The position numbers and the translations under genes were made by a program. From Cryomorphaceae bacterium (lineage in GTDB: Bacteria > Bacteroidota > Bacteroidia > Flavobacteriales_D > Crocinitomicaceae): a stretch of DNA of 64,000 nt. Where the stretch lies: the NCBI GenBank assembly GCA_027490665.1, contig JAIXXP010000034.1:1-64000 (forward strand), written 5' to 3'. The notes below the pieces were generated by a model. The model did no database searches and was not told where the DNA came from. It saw nothing but the letters and a program-made list of their open reading frames with translations. This document shows positions 27,836-38,900 of the stretch, piece by piece (positions within the stretch are counted from its first letter, which is position 1; every line of letters starts with the position of its first letter).

Positions 27836-30469
27836 GTGTCAAAGCAAAGCGCAGAAAAAAGTTCCGAAACGCCCTTGATGAAGCAATACAATCAAATCAA
27901 GGCGCGCCACCCAGAAGCCATGTTGCTCTTCAGGGTCGGTGATTTCTACGAAACATTCGGTGAAGACGCCGTCAAAGCGAGCCGAATTCTTGGCATTATA
28001 CTTACCAAAAGAAAAAACGGTGCGGCTGCCGAAATGGAACTCGCTGGTTTTCCGCATCACTCTCTAGAAACCTACCTTCCAAAATTGGTGAGGGCCGGCC
28101 AGCGCGTTGCTATTTGCGATCAGCTTGAAGACCCCAAAATGACCAAAACAATCGTAAAGAGAGGAGTTACCGAACTCGTTACGCCAGGGCTTGCCTTTAA
28201 TGACCAAGTCCTCGACCAACGCACCAATAACTTTTTATGTGCGTTGCATCTTGAAAAGAACGAAATTGGCGCTGCCTTTCTCGATATCTCAACAGGTGAA
28301 TTTCTTGTCGCACAAGGAACTGCCAACTACATCGACAAACTCATTAGTGGTTTTCGGCCAACGGAAATTATCTATCAAAAAAGCAAGGCCAGCGCTGTAC
28401 ATGAACTTTTTGGCAACGATGCCTTTCATTTCAGACTCGAAGAATGGGTTTTTGGCTCCGATTTCGCCAACGAACAACTCAACAAACACTTCGGTACTAA
28501 ATCTTTGAAAGGTTTCGGACTCGACAACCAAGAGCTCGCCATTATTGCGGCTGGCGCCGTGTTCCACTACCTCTCTGAAAACCAACAACAACAACTCGGG
28601 CATATTACAGGCATTTCACGCATTGCCCCGGACCGCTATATGTGGCTAGACCGCTTTACGGTTCGCAACCTCGAGCTTATCCATTCGCCACACGAAAACG
28701 CCATCACGCTTTCGCATGTACTCGACAAAACCAAAACCCCAATGGGAGGGCGTTTGCTCAAGCGTTGGTTGGTGCTTCCCCTCAAAGACCGCAAACCTAT
28801 AGAAGAAAGACACCAAGTTGTGGCAGCCTTAAAGGATGAACAATCAATCCACGACGACCTCGATGCCCGTTTGCGCGAAATTGGCGACCTCGAACGGCTC
28901 ATTTCTAAAGTTGCAGTTGGGAAAATCAATCCAAGAGAAGTTCAGCACCTCAAGCGCACACTTCAGCAAATTCAGCCTATTCACGAGCTACTCAGCCCCT
29001 TGCAGAACAAAAGTCTGCAAACGCTCTTACAAAACCTAGACGCCTGTCAACAACTCATTGAACTCATTGAGGACAATCTAACAGCAGAGCCTGCGGTTCA
29101 AATTGGCAAAGGTGCCGTCATCAAAGAAGGTAGAGATGCCGCCCTAGACGAACTGCGCGCTATCTCGACCAACGGTAAAGATTTCCTTGAGCAAATTCAA
29201 GAACGCGAAATACAAGCTACAGGAATTTCGAGTCTAAAAATCGCCTTTAATAACGTATTTGGCTATTACATCGAAGTGCGCAACACGCACAAAGATAAAG
29301 TCCCCGACACCTGGATACGCAAACAAACTTTGGTTTCAGCTGAACGATACATAACGGAAGAACTCAAAGAATACGAGCAAAAAATCCTTGGAGCCGAAGA
29401 AAAAATATTGCACATTGAACAGCAGCTCTATCAGAAGCTCATTTTTGGAATGGCTGACTTTATTGGGCCCATCCAGAAAAATGCGCAGCTCATTGCACAA
29501 CTCGACTGTCTTTTCTCCTTTGCCAAAGTAGCACTTTCACAAAACTATTGTTTGCCAAACCTCACCGACGACTACGAGCTCAGCATCAAAGAAGGTAGGC
29601 ATCCGGTCATCGAACAACGCTTGCCCATCGGCGAAAGCTACATTGCCAACGATATCCACCTCGACAACAACAGCCAACAAATCATCATGATTACAGGGCC
29701 CAACATGAGCGGTAAAAGCGCAATTCTTCGACAAACTGCCCTCATTGTGCTCATGGCCCAAATTGGTAGTTTTGTACCCGCAAGTTCGGCGCAAATTGGC
29801 ATCGTAGACAAAATATTTACAAGAGTTGGGGCTTCTGACAACATTTCTTCAGGTGAATCTACCTTCATGGTCGAAATGAACGAAACGGCAAGTATTCTCA
29901 ACAACGTATCCGAGCGCAGCCTCATCCTCCTCGACGAAATTGGTCGGGGCACGAGCACCTACGACGGCATCTCAATTGCCTGGGCAATTGCCGAATACCT
30001 TCATGAAAATCCGAAAGCCAAAGCAAAAACTTTATTTGCCACACACTATCACGAACTCAACGAAATGGCCAACCGTTTTGAGCGCATTCACAATTTCAAC
30101 GTGAGTGTCAAAGAACTCGGTTCAAAAGTGCTCTTTCTTCGAAAATTAATAGCTGGAGGTTCAGCGCACTCTTTTGGCATCCATGTGGCCAAACTTGCTG
30201 GTATGCCGGCGCCTGTTGTAAAGCGCGCAGAAGCCGTACTCAAAGACCTTGAGGCTAGCCATGCAAGTGTGGGTAGCGGTTCAAATAAGAAAGCAAGCAA
30301 ACCAGCAGTTCAAGCCATTGCCCAAGATGTACAATTGAGCTTTTTTGCACTCAATGATCCCGTTTTACAACAAATTCACGACGAACTTGTCCAGACAGAC
30401 ATCAATTCATTAACCCCCGTCGAAGCACTGCTCAAACTCAATGAAATTAAAAAACTAACCGGTGCGTAA
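27836..30469 (+). CDS. mutS: DNA mismatch repair protein MutS
   Basis: 877 residues, full length, starting at GTG. The mismatch-reading Phe-x-Glu motif is seen in [10 protein letters not shown] near residue 40. The lever and clamp domains follow, then the ABC ATPase with Walker [14 protein letters not shown] (about 620), the [10 protein letters not shown] signature, Walker [17 protein letters not shown] and the ATHYHEL switch. A C-terminal helix-turn-helix and a lysine-rich linker close it. It recognises base mismatches and recruits MutL, which is not in the window. The 3' end overlaps the next gene by 8 bases. Confidence 0.97.
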   Translation: MSKQSAEKSSETPLMKQYNQIKARHPEAMLLFRVGDFYETFGEDAVKASRILGIILTKRKNGAAAEMELAGFPHHSLETYLPKLVRAGQRVAICDQLEDPKMTKTIVKRGVTELVTPGLAFNDQVLDQRTNNFLCALHLEKNEIGAAFLDISTGEFLVAQGTANYIDKLISGFRPTEIIYQKSKASAVHELFGNDAFHFRLEEWVFGSDFANEQLNKHFGTKSLKGFGLDNQELAIIAAGAVFHYLSENQQQQLGHITGISRIAPDRYMWLDRFTVRNLELIHSPHENAITLSHVLDKTKTPMGGRLLKRWLVLPLKDRKPIEERHQVVAALKDEQSIHDDLDARLREIGDLERLISKVAVGKINPREVQHLKRTLQQIQPIHELLSPLQNKSLQTLLQNLDACQQLIELIEDNLTAEPAVQIGKGAVIKEGRDAALDELRAISTNGKDFLEQIQEREIQATGISSLKIAFNNVFGYYIEVRNTHKDKVPDTWIRKQTLVSAERYITEELKEYEQKILGAEEKILHIEQQLYQKLIFGMADFIGPIQKNAQLIAQLDCLFSFAKVALSQNYCLPNLTDDYELSIKEGRHPVIEQRLPIGESYIANDIHLDNNSQQIIMITGPNMSGKSAILRQTALIVLMAQIGSFVPASSAQIGIVDKIFTRVGASDNISSGESTFMVEMNETASILNNVSERSLILLDEIGRGTSTYDGISIAWAIAEYLHENPKAKAKTLFATHYHELNEMANRFERIHNFNVSVKELGSKVLFLRKLIAGGSAHSFGIHVAKLAGMPAPVVKRAEAVLKDLEASHASVGSGSNKKASKPAVQAIAQDVQLSFFALNDPVLQQIHDELVQTDINSLTPVEALLKLNEIKKLTGA

Positions 30470-31310
30470 TATTTTATTTCTCTACCTCTTTTTCCTCTTA
30501 ACGGGTTGTGCAATTGATGAAGCACAGCCTCAAAAAGAAAAGCAGCTTACCCTTGCCCAAAACTTCATGACGACAAGTCAAAAAAAGGTCATGCTTAAAA
30601 TCGCCAAGCGCCGCCATATCGACCTCACCATTCTTGATCTTTCAGCCAATTCCATTCGTAAAGCCATTAAAAAACACCCATGGGAGCCTGGCTTTGACCT
30701 CATCATGCTAGACGGTATAGTAGCCCAAAAATCTCTAGCAGGCTTGTCTTTTCAATACCACAATCCAGCGTTTGCAGCCATTCCAATTGGGGTGTCTTAT
30801 GTTCCAGATTCAATTGTCAAGGTAAGTCATTTTAATGATCTTTCTCAACAATATCTTTGGTCAGCAGCCGACAACAAAGCACAAACAATTTTAAAAGCAA
30901 ATCTTGCTTATGTATACCGAGGACGAGAACAAAACAAACAACTCAATCAGGTTTATAAAGACCTGATGCGTGGATTTAAAGATCACCAACTTGCTTTTGA
31001 CAACTATCAGCTTTTAAATACACTTTTATTATGTCGATATGACACCTACTTACATGTCTTAAAAAAGGCAGCAAAAAGAAGACGTTTTACATTTGCCTTA
31101 GATAACAACAACCATTACTACGCCGACTTCATCAGCCTTTCTATCATTGAGCAAAGCCCACAATACATTACGGCCAAAAAATTCGTGCACTACCTCGACT
31201 ACATGCGCGACCAACAAGCTGCATTTAGAACTGCCTTTGGCATGGCCAAAAAGCACGAAGTAAGGCGTCAACCAACCGTTCAGACCCTACTCAACTATCT
31301 CGAGAAATGA
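30462..31310 (+). CDS. Lipoprotein resembling ABC-type substrate-binding proteins
   Basis: A 282-residue lipoprotein starting at GTG, with a signal ending LLTGC (Cys16). Two features suggest a type 2 periplasmic-binding fold: the [18 protein letters not shown] segment in part (compare the ADVVMLxD strand of ferric-binding proteins), and the end, where [10 protein letters not shown] is followed by [18 protein letters not shown], like the family's NPENAVKFIEYLLSPEAQ end. No permease or ATPase genes are adjacent, and it is co-transcribed with mutS (8-base overlap). The ligand is unknown, and the assignment is tentative. Confidence 0.6.
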   Translation: MRNILFLYLFFLLTGCAIDEAQPQKEKQLTLAQNFMTTSQKKVMLKIAKRRHIDLTILDLSANSIRKAIKKHPWEPGFDLIMLDGIVAQKSLAGLSFQYHNPAFAAIPIGVSYVPDSIVKVSHFNDLSQQYLWSAADNKAQTILKANLAYVYRGREQNKQLNQVYKDLMRGFKDHQLAFDNYQLLNTLLLCRYDTYLHVLKKAAKRRRFTFALDNNNHYYADFISLSIIEQSPQYITAKKFVHYLDYMRDQQAAFRTAFGMAKKHEVRRQPTVQTLLNYLEK

Positions 31311-31343
31311 CACCTAAATGACACAGGTTCTTCTAGACTTGTT

Positions 31344-31351
31344 TAATTTTG
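31344..31351 (+). promoter_or_regulatory. -7 promoter box that decides the bacilliredoxin start
   Basis: TAATTTTG, 14 bases before the ATG at 31366. It lies inside the longer reading frame that begins at 31318, which argues that the shorter start is used. Confidence 0.5.
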
Positions 31352-31365
31352 TAAAAAAACACGAT

Positions 31366-31779
31366 ATGTATCCAGCAGAACTTGTTCAACCAATGAAAGA
31401 AGACCTTACAAAAGTAGGGTTCGAAGAATTACTAGATGCTGCGGCTGTAGACGCTGCCGTTTCAGCAAACACCGACACACTTCTCGTGGTCGTTAACTCT
31501 GTTTGCGGCTGTGCGGCTGGCAATATGCGCCCGGGTGTTAAACTCTCCATTCAGCACGACAAAGCACCAGCAAAACTCACCACCGTTTTTGCAGGCGTAG
31601 ATCAAGAAGCAGTCGCTCAAGCAAGAAAATACTTTTTGCCTTACCCGCCGTCATCGCCATCTATTGCATTATTTAAAGAAGGAAAATTAGTTCACTTTCT
31701 AGAAAGACACCACATCGAAGGCGGTAGTGCCCAAATGATTGCAGCCAACCTTCAAGCAGCTTACGACGAATTTTGTTAA
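31366..31779 (+). CDS. BrxA/BrxB-family bacilliredoxin
   Basis: A small thioredoxin-fold protein of the BrxA/BrxB (DUF1094) family, with the active-site motif CGC in NSVCGCAAGNMRPG. In Firmicutes these remove bacillithiol from S-bacillithiolated proteins; Bacteroidota homologues probably have a comparable dethiolation role (inference). I prefer the ATG at 31366 (137 residues, starting MYPAELVQPM). This matches the family length, and a -7 box lies just upstream. The alternative ATG at 31318 would add 16 residues. The last 4 bases overlap the convergent hemW gene. Confidence 0.85.
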   Translation: MYPAELVQPMKEDLTKVGFEELLDAAAVDAAVSANTDTLLVVVNSVCGCAAGNMRPGVKLSIQHDKAPAKLTTVFAGVDQEAVAQARKYFLPYPPSSPSIALFKEGKLVHFLERHHIEGGSAQMIAANLQAAYDEFC

Positions 31780-32894
31780 TCTAAACGAAAAAGGGCGGCC
31801 GCAATGCCATCGGCATGCAATTTTCCTTCTTCGGTTAGGATCATTCTTTGATCGGCTAAAGTCAACCAATTTAAGCGCGCAAATTCTTCAATTTGCGCGC
31901 TTTCTTTTGCTGTAAAGTCCGTTTTCAAAGCATTTAAATCCAGGCCCCAAACGGTACGCAAACCCAACAAAATCTGCTCGTTTCTATAAGCGTTAACACT
32001 TAACGCTTCGGTCTCGTACCATAGCTCATTTTTGCCAACGCCGTTCGTATAAATGGTATTGTTGCGTACATTCCAACGCCTTTCATTCCCATCAAAAGAA
32101 TGTGCAGAAGGGCCTATTCCGATATAGGGTAGAAATTTCCAGTAAGAACTATTATGCTTGGAATGCAACCCAGGTAAAGAAAAATTAGAAATTTCATATT
32201 GCTCAAAACCAAAGGTTTTTGCTTTGGTAAGCAGAGCCAAAAACTGCTCACTTTGCAGCACTTCATCTGCGGGCTGTAGTTTCTTTTTGCGCACTAAATG
32301 ATTGAGCGCTGTTTTGGGTTCTATGGTGAGGCAATAAGCCGAAAGGTGCTGGACTCCAAGTTTGAAAACAGCGTCTAGGCTAGCTTGCCAAGCTGCCAAA
32401 GATTGACCCGGTAGGCCGTAAATGAGGTCTACACTTATGTTGTCAAAACCCAACTGCTGTGCTAGCTTAATTCCTTCTAGGCCGTCGCTGACCAAATGCG
32501 CCCGGTTCATCCAGTTTAAGTCGGCATCAGAAAAAGTTTGTAACCCAATACTCAAGCGATTGATCCCGACAGACTTCCATATTGTTAAATTGTCAACCGT
32601 GATATCCTCCGGATTGACCTCAAATGATGTTTCAGCATCCGGAGAAACTATATAGTTTTGTCTAATGGTCTCAAAGATTAGGCTGAGCTCTGCCTCGGTT
32701 AAAATGCTTGGCGTACCACCTCCAAAGTAAATAGTTTGTACGACGCCAAATGATGGCGTAGACCTCAACACTAATTCCCGAACTAAAGCACTTATTAAAT
32801 TACTTCGGTAGTTTTCAAAAGTAGTGGAGAAATGAAAGTCACAGTAAGTGCAGCGCTTGCGACAAAACGGGATGTGCAAGTATAGCCCACTCAT
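31776..32894 (-). CDS. hemW: Radical SAM protein HemW (haem chaperone-like)
   Basis: 372 residues of the HemW/HemN-like family, formerly called oxygen-independent coproporphyrinogen III oxidase. It begins LHIPFCRKRCTYCDFHF, the CxxxCxxC [4Fe-4S] site, followed by YFGGGTPS, FEVNPEDI, RLSIGLQTF and SVDLIYGLPGQS. HemW proteins insert haem into respiratory enzymes and lack the extra residues needed for oxidase activity. The gene follows the T9SS protease gene by 12 bases, which is probably co-transcription without a functional link. Confidence 0.9.
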   Translation of the reverse strand: MSGLYLHIPFCRKRCTYCDFHFSTTFENYRSNLISALVRELVLRSTPSFGVVQTIYFGGGTPSILTEAELSLIFETIRQNYIVSPDAETSFEVNPEDITVDNLTIWKSVGINRLSIGLQTFSDADLNWMNRAHLVSDGLEGIKLAQQLGFDNISVDLIYGLPGQSLAAWQASLDAVFKLGVQHLSAYCLTIEPKTALNHLVRKKKLQPADEVLQSEQFLALLTKAKTFGFEQYEISNFSLPGLHSKHNSSYWKFLPYIGIGPSAHSFDGNERRWNVRNNTIYTNGVGKNELWYETEALSVNAYRNEQILLGLRTVWGLDLNALKTDFTAKESAQIEEFARLNWLTLADQRMILTEEGKLHADGIAAALFRLD

Positions 32895-32906
32895 ATAGTC
32901 GAGAAT

Positions 32907-35240
32907 TTATTGCTTGACAAATTTCTTCTGAACTACTGAGCCATTGTTCGCATTCAGTTGCAATAAATAAGTGCCTGCTGAAAGTTCCTGAATGTTGAGT
33001 TGTGTGCTACTTGCCTCCACCTCTCTTGTGAAAAGAAGCTTGCCGCATACGTCATAGACTTGAATACTCATTTGTGTCTGGTTGAACCAATTCACATTGA
33101 GTTCAGACTGCGCTGGGTTAGGCGCTAAGGTAAAATTCAATACCGAATTGTCAAGACCGACGTCATCGATATGGCGCACAACTACACCAAGACTATCGCC
33201 AAAATCACCGGCAGGCAAAGTATAGATATTTACCGAATTGTTGTCGGCCAAGGAGAGTGCACCGTCTGTACCTCCCCATTGAGAAGCACCCATGCCATCG
33301 CCATAGTAATCATAAATTACAAAAGTGTAACATTCAAAAGCAGTGAGCGGAATATCGTAGTTATAGGTAGTGTTGTTTTGCAAAGGAGTAGTTGGATCAG
33401 TAGGTGCAGGGAAATTACCTGTCCCAAAATTACCCGAAACACTTTCATTGCCTTCAGACCAAACTACTGCGCCGGCTGCATTTCGCAACTCTACATAGGT
33501 TTCGTCGGCATAATCGTCGGTAAGAAGTGTCACTTTCAGAATATCGATTGTTTCTGGAACTGCCGTGACATTGATGTTTGCCACAGATTGGTTGTTGCTT
33601 GAGTTTTCATCTAAAGCTTGGTTTGGATTACTTACTGTAGCTGTAAAAGTATGGGCTCCAGCTGTAAGCTGAACTGTTGGCAAAGTGATTGTTTGTGCTT
33701 GCCATTGATTAAGTGTACCAGACCAGTTGTACTGCTGTGCAGTGCCGTTGTCTATTTGGTAAGTAATTTGGGCACTTGTAAGTGTTGTGGTGCCAATATT
33801 CAGGAGTGAAACGCTTGGCTGATAGTTGTCTGCGCAAAGTGCTTGTGCTGTTAATGTTGCACCAGAAATGGCAGCATCTAAAGCAACCGTACTTGCATTT
33901 GTTGGGTCAAAACCATCGATAAAAGCTGCTCCTGAATTCAATGGATCTAACCAGTACTTAAGTTGATTGGTGCTATTGCTACCTGCTGGTTCCCATGAAC
34001 TTGATACTCGGCCGTAGTAGTCAGGGGCTGTTAAATTCTGACAAGAAGCACCGCCGCCCCACAACTGACCAATAATGCGGTGGTTTTGGTCAAATAATGG
34101 TGAACCAGATGAACCACCTTCTGTGGTGGTATTGCGATCCCATTGAACAGTCCAAGTGGAGTTGGCTTCTGTTGAACCCATTGCTTGAGATATTGCGGCG
34201 GGGTTGTCATCAAAGGATATTTTCTTGATATCGCCAGACGGATGGTGAATACTAACTGTTGAAGTCGGGATAGTACCAGATTTGTCCCAGCCTGAAAAAT
34301 AAGGATTGTAGTCTAGTGGAACGGTTCCATTAACCAAACCACCTGTGATTTCAACCAAACAGAAATCAGAAGGAGTGCGACGCGAGCGTAAAACCGCACC
34401 ACTTAAGGATTGGAAAGTTGGCGAAGCCCCAGGATTAGAACAAGTAGAGGACTGCCAGTTGAAACGAAATACCCAACTTGCAGGGTTGCTGTAACAGTGA
34501 TTTGCCGTTAAAACGTATGGTTTCCCATCGTTTTGTGTATTGTTGATGAGTGCACCTGAACAAAAACCACTACCGCCCGACACGAGCATTACTGCGCTAT
34601 TGCGCTGTGGAGTCCATTGTAAACCATCGGGGCAATTGACATTCATGTTACACGAACCAGAGCTGCCGAAGGCTTTTTCCATGAATTCATTAGCTGTTCG
34701 GTAACCATGCGTAACGGTTGCCAATTGCACATGCCCATAATTGTTTTTCGGCGCGACATAATATTCAATGATGGCTTCTTCGCCTGGGATCAATTCCGTG
34801 CCGAGTTGGCCATCGTAGATGTGTTCTTGGGTCAAGGCTCCAAGGATAAAATCTTTGGCGGCATTGTAAACAAATAACTGATTTCCTTCGGGTATAGTCG
34901 TTTGCTCAAAAGTAAGATTGACTGTAAGCGCACCTTCGCACTTCACTTTTACCAACCACAAGCGTGCACCATTCGGTAACTCAAACCACGATCCTGCATT
35001 TGTGGTGTTTATATTGGTGTGGTTATTGAAACCAAAACGCCATGGTGCAATACCTTGGTCGTCTATGAGTGCGTCCTCGGCCTGCAATGCGGCAATATTG
35101 GGTTGTGCAAACAACCATTGTTCAATGGCTTTTTGATCTAAAACTAGTTTTGTAGTGATAGGAACCCCTCCTTTACCCTGGATTTGGGCTAAAAACGGAC
35201 TACAGCAAAAAATAAAAATAAGGGCATAAAGTGTTTTCAT
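32907..35240 (-). CDS. T9SS-exported trypsin-like serine endopeptidase (lysyl-endopeptidase type)
   Basis: 777 residues. Signal peptide 1-19; pro-region to about 190; chymotrypsin-fold protease about 195-440, with the triad His248 (TANHCY), Asp292 (SDFCLVEI) and Ser378 (GGSSGSP). This GGSSGSP form is that of Achromobacter lysyl endopeptidase and its Bacteroidota relatives. Then come a CARDB-like Ig domain (about 450-560), an accessory domain with DDYADET and YYGDG (about 570-690), and a T9SS sorting tail (about 700-777, starting LAPNPA and ending KKFVKQ). The product is secreted and anchored or released at the cell surface. Cleavage specificity is inferred. Confidence 0.92.
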   Translation of the reverse strand: MKTLYALIFIFCCSPFLAQIQGKGGVPITTKLVLDQKAIEQWLFAQPNIAALQAEDALIDDQGIAPWRFGFNNHTNINTTNAGSWFELPNGARLWLVKVKCEGALTVNLTFEQTTIPEGNQLFVYNAAKDFILGALTQEHIYDGQLGTELIPGEEAIIEYYVAPKNNYGHVQLATVTHGYRTANEFMEKAFGSSGSCNMNVNCPDGLQWTPQRNSAVMLVSGGSGFCSGALINNTQNDGKPYVLTANHCYSNPASWVFRFNWQSSTCSNPGASPTFQSLSGAVLRSRRTPSDFCLVEITGGLVNGTVPLDYNPYFSGWDKSGTIPTSTVSIHHPSGDIKKISFDDNPAAISQAMGSTEANSTWTVQWDRNTTTEGGSSGSPLFDQNHRIIGQLWGGGASCQNLTAPDYYGRVSSSWEPAGSNSTNQLKYWLDPLNSGAAFIDGFDPTNASTVALDAAISGATLTAQALCADNYQPSVSLLNIGTTTLTSAQITYQIDNGTAQQYNWSGTLNQWQAQTITLPTVQLTAGAHTFTATVSNPNQALDENSSNNQSVANINVTAVPETIDILKVTLLTDDYADETYVELRNAAGAVVWSEGNESVSGNFGTGNFPAPTDPTTPLQNNTTYNYDIPLTAFECYTFVIYDYYGDGMGASQWGGTDGALSLADNNSVNIYTLPAGDFGDSLGVVVRHIDDVGLDNSVLNFTLAPNPAQSELNVNWFNQTQMSIQVYDVCGKLLFTREVEASSTQLNIQELSAGTYLLQLNANNGSVVQKKFVKQ

Positions 35241-35332
35241 GGAGACGGCTTTACTTGATAAGATACTTCGAAAATAGTGTTTTTTGCGCCAAGTTACGCG
35301 GTCCTAAGACGAAAAAAGTATCCAACAAGTTG

Positions 35333-35340
35333 TATCTTTG
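35333..35340 (+). promoter_or_regulatory. -7 promoter box of udk (probably leaderless)
   Basis: TATCTTTG ends four bases before the ATG at 35345. The rest of the 104-base gap to the divergent protease gene holds only a degenerate minus-strand box (TATTTTCG, 35269-35276). Confidence 0.55.
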
Positions 35341-35344
35341 TTAC

Positions 35345-35974
35345 ATGACCAAACCATTTGTTGTCGGAATATGTGGAGGAAGCGGTGCAGGCAAAACAAC
35401 TTTGCTAAAGCGTCTATCTGAAACTTTTCAAAGTGCGAGCACAGCTGTGTTTTCCATGGACAATTATTATTTGCCCTTCGATCAGCAGGCTAAAGATGCA
35501 AACGGCATCGTTAATTTTGATCTTCCAAGTGCGCTCGACCATCAAAAACTTAGCACTGACCTGAAAACTTTAATTGGTGGGGAACCCATAGAAGTACGTG
35601 AATATTTTTTCAATGTACAGGGCAGTAAAAGTGTGCTTCTTACCATTCAGCCTAGTGACCTCATCATTGTAGAAGGCTTATTTACGCTGCATTATCAAGA
35701 GGTTTTTACACAACTCGATTACAGCATTTTTGTCGATGTTGATCACGCCACTCAACTAGACCGACGCATCTATCGCGATCAAGAAACGCGCGGTTATAAA
35801 CGCTCAGAAATCATCTACCAATGGGACAACCACGTGTTGCCGTGTTACGAACAATTTATTGAACCCTACCGCCACGCTGCCAACTTTATTTATTGCAACG
35901 ACCACCGTGCCGATGCGGATTTCTTGCGTTTAAGCGAACATCTGCGTACCTTGGTGCCAGATCGCTTTCAATAA
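35345..35974 (+). CDS. udk: Uridine kinase
   Basis: 209 residues from the ATG at 35345, starting MTKPFVVGICGGSGAGKTTL, the P-loop at the normal place. Upstream in-frame ATGs would precede the -7 box. The family features are FSMDNYYLP (substrate-binding Asp/Tyr), NFDLPSALDH, IIVEGLFTL and the DRRIYRDQETRGY lid. It phosphorylates uridine and cytidine for pyrimidine salvage. Its stop codon overlaps the kinase-gene start (TAATG). Confidence 0.95.
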   Translation: MTKPFVVGICGGSGAGKTTLLKRLSETFQSASTAVFSMDNYYLPFDQQAKDANGIVNFDLPSALDHQKLSTDLKTLIGGEPIEVREYFFNVQGSKSVLLTIQPSDLIIVEGLFTLHYQEVFTQLDYSIFVDVDHATQLDRRIYRDQETRGYKRSEIIYQWDNHVLPCYEQFIEPYRHAANFIYCNDHRADADFLRLSEHLRTLVPDRFQ

Positions 35975-38900
35975 TGAGCCCATTTATCTCTTTTATTCGG
36001 ACTTGGAAATTCAGTTTACTCGGGCTGCTGTTGCTGCTATTCGGACTTATCTCCTATTACTCCAATCAAGAGCAGTCTTTTTCAATTACTGCGGTTCAAA
36101 AACGCTTTTCTGAACTAGAAAAAGAAGGGGCTGCGCAAGCTAAACTCTTGCTTGAACAAATTGACAAAGGTCAAAAATTGCCCACCTCAAATGAACTGAT
36201 CTACCATCTTTATCAAAATGAGGTTTTATTTGGCTGGAGCAGTAACCAACTTCCGGTTGGACGCTACAAAACTGCTGTTTTTCCTGACAATGGGCTCATC
36301 AAATTAAACAATGGTTACTATTTCAGTCAATCGGTGCAAAAAGATAGCATCACTTCTTGCGTAAGTTTTTGTTTACTCAAAGAATACGAATTCAGTAATG
36401 CCTATTTGAACGCAGCTAACCCAAAATTCTGGAATCAACAGTTTTCGGTGAATCTGACCGGAGCGCGCAAGCATGCCATATTTGACAGCAAGAAGCAAAT
36501 TGTTTTTTATGCAACTCCCCTTCCTCAAAATACCAATTCAACCAATAAAAACGGGGGGCCATTATTTATCCTGATTGCTGTATTTCTCTTTTGCTACGAA
36601 ATACAAACTTATTTTGAAAAAAGCTGGATTGGTAGCTTATTGCTCTTGTTAGGTCTTTTGGTTACGCGAATTGTTTTGTACGAAATTACATGGCCGCTTA
36701 ATTGGCAAGAAAACGACTGGTTTTCGGCTGGTTTCTTTGCTTACAACGAATGGTATCCTGACTTTTTTGCTTTTGCCATCAATAGCCTTTTTATCGTATT
36801 CGGATTTCGGATTCTGATTGTGCTCTTGCGCATCACTGATCGGTGGTGGTCCAAAATGATGGCGCTGCTGCTTCCTATTTTACTTTGGCTATGGGTACTG
36901 GAGCAGTTGCGCATTGTTATTGATCACTCCAATATCCCACTTAGTTTTGAACACCTCTTTGAATTGCGTTTGAGTTCCTATTTCTTCTTTGCACTCATTG
37001 GTTATTTTCTTTTCACCTTTCACAAAACTGTTCATTTTGCCGTTATTCAAAACAGCACTCAAAAATGGTTTCGACGACCGCTGCTCAAACTAGGCATCTG
37101 CATACTTCCCTTTTTATGGTTGCTTTCTGACGGACAAAACTGGATCAATTTTTTACCAATATGCATCATTTGTATTCAATTGGTATTTGAAAATACGCGC
37201 AAAACCTCTTGGCGACGCTTGAGTATCCAACTTTTGTTACTTACCGTAAACGCAGCTATTATATCCTTTTATCTACAGGATTTACAAGCAAACAAAGACA
37301 TCGAAAACCGCCAACTTTTTGCCCAGCAACTCGCTATTGAACGCAACATCAATTTAGAGTTAGCTTATGCACAAATTGCTCCAAATATCAACGAAGAGAA
37401 TTGGCTTAATACCTCTTTTGACTCCCTTCAAAAACATTTTACAAAAGTAGGTTTTGAGCACCTGCTCACCCAAAAGTTTTTTACCGGAATCTGGGACGGT
37501 TTTGACATCGATGCTGACATTTATGCCGCTGATAATCGGCCTTGCTTTGGAACAGATAGCCTCAAACTCTCTAGATTAAAAGCACTCGTCAACGAGCATG
37601 GTCAAGCATCTGATATTCAAGATGGATTGTATTTTATGCCCCATGAAGAAGAAGGCTTGAGCTATGTGATCTTGCTGCGTTTGGAGGCGCAGAAAACCAT
37701 TGCAATCACGCTTGTTTCCAAAAGAATTCCTGAAGAAATTGGTTTTCCGAGGTTGCTCATTTCTGATCAGGCTGGTATTTCAAATAGCCTTGAGTCTTAT
37801 GCAATTGGCAAATATGCCGAAGGCAGGCTTATTCACCAAACTGGTACATTCAATTACCCCAACTTACTCTCTGCGTTTAAAAAACAACAAACTAAAAAAG
37901 GTCATTTCGAAAAGAATGGCTTCTCACATGTAATCCAACAACAAAATACAGGTTCTGCAATTATCATTTCTACAGAAACGAGCGGTTGGTTCACGAATAT
38001 AACCAGCTTTGCATTTATGTTTGTGTTTTGGGGGCTACTCATGCTCGTCAATAACATCGCCATTACGTTAGTTAAAAACAAAAGCTTACAATGGTCCTTG
38101 GCCTTTAAAGTTCAACTTGCCTTTCTACTCATCTTAGCTGTTTCACTTTTTTTATACGGCTTAGGTAGTTCGATTTTCATTGGGCAGCAATTTGACGATT
38201 ACTCACAGCAGGCTTTGCGCGAAAAATTATCTTCTGTACAGGCCGAACTCAAGTCTCAAACTTTTTTGCTCGATACACTTGATCAGGGCGAAATTGCAAA
38301 AACACTAGAAACCAAATTGGCAAAACTATCGCGCGTATTTAAAACAGATTTATTCATTTTTGACAGCGACGGCTTTTTAATTGCTTCATCGAGACCCAAG
38401 CTTTTTGCCTACGGCTTAATTGGTGAACACATGAACCCTCGCGCTATGGATGCACTCATTGGGGAAAACCAAAGCTATTTTTCACATCAAGATCAAATTG
38501 GAAAACTCAGCTATCGAAGTGCTTACCTTCCAATTACCAATCATAGACTTCAACAAATTGGCTTCATCAATATTCAGCTTTTCGGACAACAAGAAGCCTA
38601 CGAACAACAAATTGAGCGCTTCTTCAAGGCTGCCATCAATGTTTTTGTACTCCTTTTAGCACTCTCTGTTCTCATTGCATTGGTTGTCAGCAATTGGCTC
38701 ATTGGTCCGTTACAAGTAGTAGCACGGTCGGTACGCAACCTTGAATTAGGAAAAACCAATCAGAAAATTGCTTACCAAAATGACGATGAAATTGGCGCAC
38801 TCGTCAAAGCTTACAATGAAAAATTAACTGAACTGGAGCTCGCTGCAGTGCAAATTGCACGGAGCGAGCGCGAAAGCGCATGGCGCGACCTCGCACAGCA

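Noticed and set aside
35893-35974. Longer sensor kinase start inside udk
   Set aside because: The extension is an out-of-frame read of udk; the TAATG start at 35974 gives a normal membrane N-terminus.
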